Shown here one piece after another: positions 33,359 through 41,934 of a stretch of 64,000 nucleotides of DNA (the stretch's first letter is position 1; each line of letters begins with the position of its first letter). Origin of the DNA: Nitrospirota bacterium (lineage in GTDB: Bacteria; Nitrospirota; Thermodesulfovibrionia; UBA6902); the NCBI GenBank assembly GCA_016213945.1, contig JACQZF010000038.1, positions 1 through 64,000 on the forward strand, given 5' to 3'. Made by a program: the position numbers and the translations under genes. The notes below the pieces were generated by a model. It was not told the origin of the DNA, searched no databases, and saw nothing but the letters and a program-made list of their open reading frames with translations.

Positions 33359-35191
33359 ATGTCTGATAAAAAGATTGGAAATAAAAAAATTGACAGAAGA
33401 AGTCTTCTGAAGTTTCTGGGTGTGGCCGGCGCAGCAGCAGGCGCAAGCGTAATGGTGCCAAACAGCGTCATCTCTGAAAGCAAAAAGATGATGTTTGCAA
33501 AGGCAGAGGGCGGTGAGGAGAAGGGCCGCCAGAGTTATGAAGTAAAGCCCGGCGAGTATGATGATTACTACGGCTTCTGGAGCGGCGGGCACTCCGGTGA
33601 ACTCAGGGTGCTGGGTATCCCCTCAATGCGCGAGCTGAAAAGGATACCGGTATTCAATATTGACTGCGGCAGCGGATGGGGCATAACCAATGAGAGCAAA
33701 AAGCTCCTGAAAGGCCTTACCGTAGGAGACACCCATCATGTGCACGGTTCATATAAAGACGGCACCTATGACGGAAAATATCTCTTTGTAAATGACAAGA
33801 TCAACGCCAGGATCGCAAGGGTAAGAATTGATTATATGGAGACCGACGCCATGATTGATATACCAAATGCGCAGGGTTTGCACGGGACCTTTCCGCAGAG
33901 ATATCCAAAGACTGAATGGCTTGTCACAAATACGGAATTCCAGATCCCTGTCCCGAACAACCCCGGCGCGCCGCAGAACGAATACTACGGACTCCACACA
34001 ATCGTTGATGCTGAAAAGATGGCGGTTGTCTGCCAGATAATGGTTGAAGAGAATTTGGACCTTGCTGCCACCGATTATCAGGGCAAGTACTCCATGTCTA
34101 CATCTTACAATTCAGAACAGGGAGTCACCATATCCGAGATGTTAGCGGCAGACCACGATTACCTCCTCGTTTTTAACTGGGAGAGGATCAGAGAGGCGCT
34201 GAGAAAAAACAATTACAAGATGATAAACGGCGTGAAAGTAATAGACGGCAGAAGGGGCAAATCCGATATAGTTCTGCGGATACCCGTGCCGAAAAACCCT
34301 CACGGCGTAAATGTGTCGCCTGACGGCAAGTACGCCGTATGTTCAGGCAAGGTATCTCCAACATGCTCTGTAGTTGAGATCGCAAAGATAGACCAGGCCT
34401 TTGCAGGGAAGATAAAGCCTGAAGAGTGCGTAGTCGCCCAGCCGGAAATCGGACTCGGTCCTCTGCATACTACATTTGACGGCAGGGGCAATGCAATTAC
34501 CTCTGTCTTCATTGACAGCACGAATGTAAAATGGGACCTTGAAAGGGCCATAAAAGGTGAGAAGAAACCCATCGTGGATGTGCTGGACGTTCATTATCAG
34601 GTCGGCCATATAATGGCAACAATGGCTGAGACCAAAGAGGCGGACGGCAGGTGGCTCATTTCCCTCAACAAGATGTCAAAAGACAGGTTCATCAACGTAG
34701 GCCCGCTCAAGCCGGAGTGCGAACAGCTTGTGGATATAAGCGGAGAGAAACTCCGTATAGTCCACGACGGCACAACATACATAGAGCCGCATGACTGTAT
34801 AATGGTGAGGAGGGATGTGATAGAGCCCAAAGTAAAACACCGTTATGATATGTTTGAGCATCCGCTTGCAGTGACAAAGAGCGGTGTTGAGAGAAAGGGC
34901 AAGGACGTTACTGTAAGTCTTACCGCAAACGCCCCTGTGTACGGCTTGCAGGAAGTTAAGCTGAAAAAGGGCGACAGGGTCACTGTCATAGTCACCAACC
35001 ATGATGAGATATCCGACCTTACACATGGTTTTGCGCTTACCAATTACAACATAAATTTTATAGTATCTCCCTTCCAGACCAAGTCAGTGACTTTTACGGC
35101 AGACAAGCCCGGCGTATACTGGGCGTACTGCACAAATTTCTGTCATGCGCTTCATCTTGAGATGAGGATGAGATTTATTGTAGAGGCTTAA
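33359..35191 (+). CDS. nosZ: nitrous-oxide reductase
   Basis: The 610-residue enzyme reduces N2O to N2 in the periplasm. The N-terminus reads DRRSLLKFLGVAGAAAGA, which looks like a Tat signal. The beta-propeller carries the CuZ histidines in DTHHVHG, GLHGTF, PHGVNVSPDG, PLHTTFDG, GHIMA and EPHDCIMVRRD. The C-terminal cupredoxin domain has the CuA motif CTNFCHALHLEM (CX3CX3HX2M) plus an upstream His in DLTHGF. It is complete by length. GGAGG precedes ATG 33359. The flanking genes are dihaem cytochromes, split NosR, NosD, NosF and NosY. Confidence 0.94.
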   Translation: MSDKKIGNKKIDRRSLLKFLGVAGAAAGASVMVPNSVISESKKMMFAKAEGGEEKGRQSYEVKPGEYDDYYGFWSGGHSGELRVLGIPSMRELKRIPVFNIDCGSGWGITNESKKLLKGLTVGDTHHVHGSYKDGTYDGKYLFVNDKINARIARVRIDYMETDAMIDIPNAQGLHGTFPQRYPKTEWLVTNTEFQIPVPNNPGAPQNEYYGLHTIVDAEKMAVVCQIMVEENLDLAATDYQGKYSMSTSYNSEQGVTISEMLAADHDYLLVFNWERIREALRKNNYKMINGVKVIDGRRGKSDIVLRIPVPKNPHGVNVSPDGKYAVCSGKVSPTCSVVEIAKIDQAFAGKIKPEECVVAQPEIGLGPLHTTFDGRGNAITSVFIDSTNVKWDLERAIKGEKKPIVDVLDVHYQVGHIMATMAETKEADGRWLISLNKMSKDRFINVGPLKPECEQLVDISGEKLRIVHDGTTYIEPHDCIMVRRDVIEPKVKHRYDMFEHPLAVTKSGVERKGKDVTVSLTANAPVYGLQEVKLKKGDRVTVIVTNHDEISDLTHGFALTNYNINFIVSPFQTKSVTFTADKPGVYWAYCTNFCHALHLEMRMRFIVEA

Positions 35192-35216
35192 AAGCAGTTA
35201 ATTCTGTACAACAATT

Positions 35217-35248
35217 CTGGGGCCGGAGAAAAAATGCTCCGGCCCCAG
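35217..35248 (+). terminator. strong GC-rich hairpin after nosZ
   Basis: CTGGGGCCGGAG (35217-35228) pairs perfectly over 12 bp with CTCCGGCCCCAG (35237-35248), starting 25 bases after the nosZ stop. No T-run follows, so it may protect the nosZ mRNA 3' end or attenuate rather than terminate, giving more NosZ than accessory proteins. Confidence 0.55.
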
Positions 35249-35353
35249 ACTAATGTTTGGACTATGATAAAAATCATTTGTTCTGCTGCCGCGATGATGA
35301 TACAATTCCTTACAAAGGCTTCCAGCGATTTTTTTAAGAGAGGAATGGTAATT

Positions 35354-36430
35354 ATGAAAAGACTGATACTGTTATCCGCACTATTATTTGTCCTCTATCC
35401 GCTTTCCGCATATCCTGACCAGTGGAAACTCTTTGAGCACAGGTATGAGTACAAGCTGGAGGACGTGCTGCAGGCCACGAAATTTGTCCAGAAAAAAAGC
35501 TATTGGGAGGGCTACAAAGACGATAAGCTGGCCGGATATGTTTTTATTTCAAAAGAGTGGACGAGTAAGCTCGTGGGATATTCAGGCAAACATCTTGAGA
35601 CTCTTATCGGCATGGATACAAACGGGAACATCACAGGAGTAAAGATACTCTTTCATTCGGAACCCATAGTCCTTATCGGGCTCAAGGAAGAAAACTATCT
35701 GAATTTTATAAAACAGTATAAGGGACGGAACATTAAAGAACCAGTGTCTGTAGGAAAAGAGATATCAATGGATGCTGTCACAGGCGCCACGGTCACCGCT
35801 GTTGTGCAGAATTCAATAATCCTGGAGAGCGCGAGGAAGGTTGCCGAGGCCTCGGGGCTTCTCAAGGCCGCAAAGGGGAGCGGGAAAAAGATAAGCCGGA
35901 AATTCGCCGCGCTCACCTGGGAGGAACTGAAAGCATCAGAGGCGGTCAAAAATATAGTTGTCACAACAAAGGAACTGGGATTAGAGGATGAAGGCGACTA
36001 TATTGATCTTTATGTCGCCAATATAACACCGCCTTCAATCGGCAGGAATATCCTCGGCGACGTATTTTACAAGGATATCATGAGCACATTAAAGGAAGGC
36101 GAATCCGCAATAGCAATTTTTTCAAAAGGCAAAGGGTCTTTTAAAGGAAGCGGTTTTGCGCGTGGCGGGACCTTTGACAGGTTTAATATCGAGCAGGGCG
36201 CGAAGGTCTATTTATTTAATGACAAAGATTACAGGGTCTTGTCCGGGATCAAGGCTGAGGACGCCCCAGCCATAAACGAGGGGGGCGTATTTATTGTAAA
36301 AGGCGGGGAATTCAACCCTGTAATGCCTTTCAAGTTAACTTTGTTACTTCCCTATCGTCTTACTGTCACAAAAAAGGAGTTCAAGTCGTTTCGCGTGGAA
36401 TACGGGATTCCGGAGAGGTTCCTGGAATAA
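35354..36430 (+). CDS. FMN-binding protein, N-terminal half of a split NosR
   Basis: A 358-residue secreted protein: signal peptide (about 1-18), then an FMN-binding domain with MDAVTGATVTA, where the Thr of GAT is the covalent flavin site known from NosR/RnfG, then a beta-rich domain of the NosR periplasmic type. ATG 35354 is chosen because AGAGAGGAATGG precedes it and the signal peptide begins there; upstream in-frame ATGs run through the hairpin. The iron-sulfur half of NosR is encoded in the next gene. Together they would pass electrons to, or maintain, NosZ. Confidence 0.78.
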   Translation: MKRLILLSALLFVLYPLSAYPDQWKLFEHRYEYKLEDVLQATKFVQKKSYWEGYKDDKLAGYVFISKEWTSKLVGYSGKHLETLIGMDTNGNITGVKILFHSEPIVLIGLKEENYLNFIKQYKGRNIKEPVSVGKEISMDAVTGATVTAVVQNSIILESARKVAEASGLLKAAKGSGKKISRKFAALTWEELKASEAVKNIVVTTKELGLEDEGDYIDLYVANITPPSIGRNILGDVFYKDIMSTLKEGESAIAIFSKGKGSFKGSGFARGGTFDRFNIEQGAKVYLFNDKDYRVLSGIKAEDAPAINEGGVFIVKGGEFNPVMPFKLTLLLPYRLTVTKKEFKSFRVEYGIPERFLE

Positions 36431-36433
36431 CTT

Positions 36434-38848
36434 ATGTCTGAAATATGGTTGTTGATGAGCGGGATATCAGCGTCTTTTTTTAAAGACACAATTGAAGCGC
36501 TGGAGGTAACACCATGGATGCAGATATGGCAGATGAAACTTCCCTCTATAATCGTTTTTTCAGTCTTCTTGCTTCTGCTGGTTGTTCTGATGATATTCAA
36601 AGATACGCTTGCGAAGAGGCGCACGACGCTGAAAGCGGTCTCTTACGTGATGCTCCTGTTTTCCTTCATATACGTCGGATTGATGCTCAAGGCACAGCCG
36701 ACAACGACCAACATAGTGATCCTGGCTAACGGGATAATCAACGGGGCGTTTCCGCTGGGTCTTTATATAATGGAGCCGTATATATTTCTGTCTTTTCTTT
36801 TTATAATCGCGACCATTATCTTATGGGGGCGGGGCGTTTTCTGCGGATGGCTGTGTCCCTACGGAGCCATGCTCGAGCTTCTGAATAAATTACAGGCCCG
36901 GTTTTTTCCTAAACTGAGAATCACTCTTTCCGCAAAGGTCCACTGGAAGCTGATATATCTGAAGTACGTTGTCTTCGCAATTATACTCGGGGTGTCTTTT
37001 TACAGCTTCATGCTTTCTGAATATATTGCCGAGGTGGAGCCGTTCAAGAGTTTTGTGCTGAAATTGAAAAGGCAGTGGCATTTTGTTTCTTACTTTATGA
37101 TTTTAACCGCTGGGTCCGTGGTGATATACAGGGCCTACTGCCGCTACCTCTGTCCCCTCGGCGCGGCCCTGAGCATCCCGTCTTTTCTTAAATTCATTCC
37201 GCTCGTGAAAATGAAAAGACACGACCTTTGCGGCAAATGCAGGATTTGCGGTAACGAGTGCAATTATCAGGCGATCGCCTCTGACGGCAGGATCAGGGAA
37301 AGCGAGTGCCTTGATTGTCTGGATTGTCAGGTGAATTTCTGGGATGAGGGAAAATGCCCGGCGTTGATAAAAAAAAGGGGCAGGGGGCAGGAGGCAGGGG
37401 GCAAGAGTGAAGAGGATAATAATTTAAAATTCAAGATTCAAAATTCAAGATTCAAAACTCTTATTAGTAGAGTCGTGATAAGGATGTCATTCCCGCTTGT
37501 CGGGAATCCTTCTGAAGAAAGACTCCGGACAAGCCGGAGTGACCGTCATCATACTTATCAACTCATAATTATATGCGCGTTGCTTTTATTCCCGTCCATC
37601 ATTCATGCAAAGACTTTCAATGTTGGAGCTGATTATCCAACGATAAATGAAGCTCTGAAAAAAGCGGACAACGGTGATGTCATCGAGGTGAATGCCGGGG
37701 AATACCGGGAGAGACTGAAAATTGAAAAGGCAGTGCATCTCAGGGGGATTAATGATCCTGTCATCCTCGTGAATAAAGGATTAATCATTGAGATAGCGAG
37801 CCAGGGAGTGACCGTAGAGGGTTTTACAATAAAAGACGAAAGCACTACTTCTGATTTAAGCAGCTCTGGAGTATATATTTCCAAAGGATCTCACGGAGCA
37901 GCGGTAAGGAATAACCATTTTTATAATGTGATGCACGGCATATGGAGCGTCGGTGCCAACGGCATTACGCTTGAGAAAAACACTGTTGAAGGCAAAAAAG
38001 CGCTTGACAGGAACTACAGGGGCAATGGCATATATCTCACAGACAGTCAGGAGGCGACAATTGCGGGCAATAGTATGAACTACTGCCGCGACGGGATGTA
38101 TCTTGAGGTCTCGCATGGCGGCAGGATTATCGGTAATGATACGAGCAATTCACGTTACGCCATACATACAATGTGGGTTGACAGGTCGGTCTTTTCCAAA
38201 AACACTGCGCTGCATAATCTGGTCGGGTTTGCCGTCATGTATTCAAAGGGCTCAACGATCAGCGATAATATCTCGGTAGGAAATCAGACGCACGGCCTGC
38301 TGCTTATCCAGACTGTAAGAAGCGAAATAACAGGCAATACGGTCATTGGCAATACCAAAGGCATATTCCTCTACAATTCCGTGCTCAACAGGGTAGCGTC
38401 AAACCTTTTAATGAACAACAGCCTCGGGCTGCACAACTGGGGCGGCTCGGAAGAAAATACTGTAACCGGAAATTCCTTTATCAATAACGAAGCGCAGGTG
38501 AAGTTTATCGCAGGCAGGAATCAGCAGTGGGACGGCAACTACTGGAGCGATTACTTAGGATGGGACATGGAGGGAGACGGCAGCGGAGACATGCCGTATG
38601 AATCCAACACTGTAGTAGACCATATTCTCTGGCGGTATCCTTCTTCCAAACTGTTATACGCAAGCGCTTCTTTCCAGCTTTTGTGGATGATGGAGAAGCA
38701 GTTTCCCCTGCTGAAAGTTCCGAGGGTAATGGATGACAAACCTTCCATGCTCCCTCTGCAAAAAAACTGGAAGGAGCTGCAAAAAAAATACCCTTATAAA
38801 TCTGAAAATTTTTACGGAGAGATGGAGAAGTTTCAGGTCCTCCATTGA
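36434..38848 (+). CDS. NosR-like polyferredoxin fused in frame to NosD
   Basis: An 804-residue frame with two halves. Residues 1 to about 335 are the NosR C-terminal module: five or so helices, CGWLCPYGA and CRYLCPLGA loops, and ferredoxin-like clusters CGKCRICGNEC and CLDCLDC-QVNFWDEGKCP. Residues about 390-800 are NosD: its own signal-like helix (LIIICALLLFPSIIHA), a right-handed beta-helix of NosD/CASH repeats, and a C-terminal tail. NosD helps build the CuZ centre. The join (about 336-385) is encoded by low-complexity tracts and a GTCATTCC palindrome (37486-37543). NosD may in reality start at an internal codon such as ATG 37484. Confidence 0.78.
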   Translation: MSEIWLLMSGISASFFKDTIEALEVTPWMQIWQMKLPSIIVFSVFLLLLVVLMIFKDTLAKRRTTLKAVSYVMLLFSFIYVGLMLKAQPTTTNIVILANGIINGAFPLGLYIMEPYIFLSFLFIIATIILWGRGVFCGWLCPYGAMLELLNKLQARFFPKLRITLSAKVHWKLIYLKYVVFAIILGVSFYSFMLSEYIAEVEPFKSFVLKLKRQWHFVSYFMILTAGSVVIYRAYCRYLCPLGAALSIPSFLKFIPLVKMKRHDLCGKCRICGNECNYQAIASDGRIRESECLDCLDCQVNFWDEGKCPALIKKRGRGQEAGGKSEEDNNLKFKIQNSRFKTLISRVVIRMSFPLVGNPSEERLRTSRSDRHHTYQLIIICALLLFPSIIHAKTFNVGADYPTINEALKKADNGDVIEVNAGEYRERLKIEKAVHLRGINDPVILVNKGLIIEIASQGVTVEGFTIKDESTTSDLSSSGVYISKGSHGAAVRNNHFYNVMHGIWSVGANGITLEKNTVEGKKALDRNYRGNGIYLTDSQEATIAGNSMNYCRDGMYLEVSHGGRIIGNDTSNSRYAIHTMWVDRSVFSKNTALHNLVGFAVMYSKGSTISDNISVGNQTHGLLLIQTVRSEITGNTVIGNTKGIFLYNSVLNRVASNLLMNNSLGLHNWGGSEENTVTGNSFINNEAQVKFIAGRNQQWDGNYWSDYLGWDMEGDGSGDMPYESNTVVDHILWRYPSSKLLYASASFQLLWMMEKQFPLLKVPRVMDDKPSMLPLQKNWKELQKKYPYKSENFYGEMEKFQVLH
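37429..37465 (+). repeat. short tandem AAATTCAAGATTC-type repeat
   Basis: Alternating copies of ATTCAAGATTCAAA occupy the gap between the iron-sulfur module and the palindrome. Such tracts are usually intergenic, which supports the idea that this stretch was once a spacer between two genes. Confidence 0.6.
37486..37543 (+). repeat. interspersed imperfect palindrome, copy 2 (inside the nosR-nosD frame)
   Basis: GTCATTCCCGCTTGTCGGGA opens and CGGACAAGCCGGAGTGAC closes this 58-base copy. It is read in frame as part of the linker of the fused protein. The ends are mutual inverted repeats as in the other copies. Confidence 0.85.
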
Positions 38849-38858
38849 AATATATTTA

Positions 38859-39755
38859 ATGCTTGAGCTTTGTGACATATCAAAAAACTTCGGAGACATA
38901 AAGGCGGTTGAGTCTGTTTCCCTGAAAGTGAAAGAAGGCGAAATGCTGGGGCTTGTGGGCCCAAACGGCTCCGGCAAATCCACGCTGCTGAAAATCATGC
39001 TTGGGATTTCAAGGCCTTCTTCCGGCAGGATACTTTTAAACAACGGGGAGTTGACGGAGAAGGGCTGGCGGGATTTCAGAAAACAGATAGGATATATGCC
39101 GGAGAGGGTCAGTTTTTATGACAATCTTACAGGCAGGGAGACAATAGAACTATTTGCCAGGGTCAAAGGCGGAAGTGCTGCAAACGCTATTGAGCTGTTA
39201 AAGAAAGTAGGGCTGGAGAATGCGGTTGACAGGAGGGTCGGCGGTTTCTCAAAGGGAATGCGGCAGAGGCTGAATCTCGCTCAGTCGCTGTCCAATGATC
39301 CTGACTTCCTTGTGCTGGATGAACCTACCTCAGGACTCGACCCTGTCGGCACCAAGGAGTTCTACAAAATATTAAGCGATGTGAGGAAGATAAAAAATCT
39401 GACCGTCGTTCTATCATCACACATACTTGCAGAGATAGAGGACAAGATAGACCGTGTGGCTGTAATGAAGGCAGGCAGGCTCAACGCGCTTGGAAGTCTT
39501 GAAGATTTGTATTCGGGACTCAGTCTGCCAATGAGGCTTCATATACTCGTTAAAGACAGGGATGCAGGCCTGGAAGAGCTGCTCAGGAGAGAAGGCGCTG
39601 TGGATATAAACTATAAAGACGGACATCTGATAGCAAGTATACCGAGGGAAGACAAGCTCAGGATACTGTCTGTCATCATGGAGAGAAAAGAGAGCGTTGA
39701 CGATATCTCGCTGAGAGAACCTAATCTTGAGGAGGTATTTTTTGGTATTCACTGA
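38859..39755 (+). CDS. nosF: ABC transporter ATPase of the Nos system
   Basis: The 298-residue ATPase has Walker A GPNGSGKST, signature FSKGMRQRLNLAQ, Walker B FLVLDEPTSGLDP and the switch His in SSHILAEI. It pairs with NosY and NosD to supply sulfur or copper for CuZ assembly. The start is set at ATG 38859 where the ABC fold begins (MLELCDISKNFG); upstream in-frame sequence is antisense-free but belongs to the NosD coding region. No strong ribosome-binding site is visible. It ends overlapping NosY. Confidence 0.9.
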   Translation: MLELCDISKNFGDIKAVESVSLKVKEGEMLGLVGPNGSGKSTLLKIMLGISRPSSGRILLNNGELTEKGWRDFRKQIGYMPERVSFYDNLTGRETIELFARVKGGSAANAIELLKKVGLENAVDRRVGGFSKGMRQRLNLAQSLSNDPDFLVLDEPTSGLDPVGTKEFYKILSDVRKIKNLTVVLSSHILAEIEDKIDRVAVMKAGRLNALGSLEDLYSGLSLPMRLHILVKDRDAGLEELLRREGAVDINYKDGHLIASIPREDKLRILSVIMERKESVDDISLREPNLEEVFFGIH

Positions 39756-40572
39756 CGCCATGAAGGCGATAGCCCGTAAAGAGCTCTCTGATAAACTGAA
39801 AAGCAGATGGGTGCTGGTCATTGCGGCCGGCTTTGCGGTATTCACCCTCGTCATATCATATTTCGGAGGGGCTACCTCCGGCGTTGCCGGATTCCGCAGC
39901 ATGGACGCTACCATTGCAAGCCTAACGAGCCTTGTGACTTATTTCATCCCTATTCTCGCCCTCACGCTCGGCGGCGGCATAATCGCAGATGAGCGCGACA
40001 AAGGCACGCTTGAGATATACCTTGCGGCCCCTGTCTCAGTAGCAGAACTTATTTCAGGGAAATTCATTGGGCTTGCCATCGCGCTTACCTTATCCACTCT
40101 CGTAGGGCTTGGCGTATCTGGCATTGTACTGTTAGCCGAAATAGGCATGAACGCCCTTTCAAGTTATCTCATATTCATGCTGAATTCCGTCATACTCGGC
40201 ATCATCTTTCTCAGTATATCTTTTGTGGTGTCCATCCTCTTTACTGAAAGGGCCAGGGTGATTGCGTTTACGGTTTTTCTGTGGCTTTTCTTTGCAATAC
40301 TTTACGACCTGGGACTTATCGGCCTGCTCATTATTACCAAAGGCGCGGTCGGAGAGGAGATATTTTCAGGACTTTTGATGCTGAACCCTGTGGATGTATA
40401 CAGGATTCTCAACTTTCTGTCCATCGGCGAATTAAAGGTATTTCTTGGATTAGCGGCGGTGGAACTTCCTGCATACATGAAGATGCCTGTGCTCTGGGCT
40501 ATATCTCTTTTATGGGTTGTACTGCCGCTGATTATGAGTTATCATTTTTTTAAAAGAAGGTATCTTGCATGA
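39742..40572 (+). CDS. nosY: ABC transporter permease of the Nos system
   Basis: A protein of about 276 residues with six hydrophobic helices and the ABC-2 pattern DERDKGTLEIYLAAPVSVAELISGKF after helix 2, typical of NosY. TTG 39742 is the likely start because AGGAGG lies at 39730-39735; ATG 39760 would lack a ribosome-binding site. The gene overlaps nosF by 14 bases, indicating coupling. Confidence 0.87.
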   Translation: MVFTDAMKAIARKELSDKLKSRWVLVIAAGFAVFTLVISYFGGATSGVAGFRSMDATIASLTSLVTYFIPILALTLGGGIIADERDKGTLEIYLAAPVSVAELISGKFIGLAIALTLSTLVGLGVSGIVLLAEIGMNALSSYLIFMLNSVILGIIFLSISFVVSILFTERARVIAFTVFLWLFFAILYDLGLIGLLIITKGAVGEEIFSGLLMLNPVDVYRILNFLSIGELKVFLGLAAVELPAYMKMPVLWAISLLWVVLPLIMSYHFFKRRYLA

Positions 40573-40601
40573 TGCAAGAAAATAAATCTACTGGAGGACC
40601 T

Positions 40602-41372
40602 ATGAAAAAACTTTTACTTGCAGTTTCATTACTGTTGTTTGCCGCTTTTACAACTGCGGCTTCGGCATACGAGACGGTGGACGTAAAAAACGGGGGCGCT
40701 ATTAAAGGCGTGGTGAAGTTCAAAGGCAGTATCCCCCCTAATGAGAGTATTGCTATCGATAAAAATATCGAGGTCTGCGGCACAGCGCAAGTCCTTAACG
40801 AATATCTTGTTTATGATTCAAGGCTGAAAAATGCGGTTGTCTTTATAGACAGCCCGAAACAGGGCAAGCCTCTTCCAAAAGACTCTGTGGTAACTCTGAA
40901 TATAAGGAATTGCAGGGTGTCGCCTCTTGTCAGTATAGGTTTTGTAGGCGGCAAGTTCGTGTTCAAGAATGAAGACGATATCCTGCATACGCTGCAATTG
41001 AAGCTCTGGCTTGAATATCAGAGGCTGGCGTCCGCCCGTCCCTTAAAGGATGGAGCGACAATATATAACATTGCCTTCCCAACAAAAGACAAACAGATCG
41101 AAAAACCCATAAAAGAATATTACAGGTACCATACAGACACAGGGTTTATCCGCGTGACCTCCAATTCAGATCCGTGGATGAGGGGGTATGTATATGTATT
41201 TGACCACCCGTATGCGGCAGTTACAGACGGCAGGGGAGAATTTGTGCTGGATAATCTCCCGCCGGGTGAATATACACTTAATGTCTGGCACGAGGATGCG
41301 GGCCTGCAGAAAAAGAATATAAAGGTAACCCCGTCCGGGACCGTGGAAGTTGAAATTGAGTTTGGCCAATAG
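40602..41372 (+). CDS. cupredoxin-like secreted protein, ligand-poor paralogue
   Basis: A 256-residue protein: signal peptide (about 1-20), a beta-sandwich with the GGAIKGVVKFKGSIP start and the ending DGRGEFVLDNLPPGEYTLNVWHEDAG. It is homologous to the protein at 43623. The copper-loop region reads TSNSDPWMRGYVY where the paralogue has KCDAHAWMRAYLF, so Cys and His ligands of a type I copper site are replaced while Trp-Met remain. A His is kept in the earlier strand (DDILHTLQ). It may have a structural or chaperone role rather than electron transfer. ATG 40602 follows GGAGG. Confidence 0.72.
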   Translation: MKKLLLAVSLLLFAAFTTAASAYETVDVKNGGAIKGVVKFKGSIPPNESIAIDKNIEVCGTAQVLNEYLVYDSRLKNAVVFIDSPKQGKPLPKDSVVTLNIRNCRVSPLVSIGFVGGKFVFKNEDDILHTLQLKLWLEYQRLASARPLKDGATIYNIAFPTKDKQIEKPIKEYYRYHTDTGFIRVTSNSDPWMRGYVYVFDHPYAAVTDGRGEFVLDNLPPGEYTLNVWHEDAGLQKKNIKVTPSGTVEVEIEFGQ

Positions 41373-41934
41373 ATTGAGAAAGCAATTCATTATTGCAATC
41401 GCATTGCTGGGGGCCATGACAATATCGTGTACCCCGGGGAAGAAGGCGCAGGACTTTAAACTCGGCAACTGGGACAACAATACTGTCACGATGAGCGCCT
41501 TGAAAGATAAGGTGGTGGTGCTGGTTTTTTCATACGCATACTGCTCAGTCAGGTGCCCTGTAGTGACTGCGCGGCTATATTCCCTTGATGCGGCATTAGA
41601 TGCGCGCAAAGATGTTGTGTACCTCCATGTGTCTGTTGATCCCGAAATGGATACGGCAGAGAGGAGAAGACACTATTTCGAACTTTACAGTCTCGAGGCA
41701 GAGAAAGACAACCGGTGGATGTTTGTTTCCGGCGCAAAGGGTGAACTTGAAAAACTGTGGAAGTTTTACGGCGTGGCCGCAAACAGGATCGAGGTCAGGG
41801 AAATCCCTGAAGGCTACTACATGGAATATACGCAAAAAATGGCGATCATAGACAAAAAGGGCTTTATCAGATACGAGACGGATTACAACTATTCTGAGGA
41901 TGAGGTCGTGAAGGAGATTAAAAAGCTGATATGA
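41350..41934 (+). CDS. SCO1/SenC-like lipoprotein
   Basis: A protein of up to 194 residues with a lipoprotein signal (IAIALLGAMTISC) and a thioredoxin-like fold with YCSVRCPVV, the CX3C copper site of SCO proteins. The third SCO copper ligand, a His about eight residues before the final strand Asp, is Tyr here (MEYTQKMAIID). SCO proteins metallate CuA; CuA in this window is in NosZ. Start options are TTG 41350, overlapping the previous gene, or TTG 41374, which gives a more typical short signal sequence. Confidence 0.78.
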   Translation: MKLSLANRLRKQFIIAIALLGAMTISCTPGKKAQDFKLGNWDNNTVTMSALKDKVVVLVFSYAYCSVRCPVVTARLYSLDAALDARKDVVYLHVSVDPEMDTAERRRHYFELYSLEAEKDNRWMFVSGAKGELEKLWKFYGVAANRIEVREIPEGYYMEYTQKMAIIDKKGFIRYETDYNYSEDEVVKEIKKLI

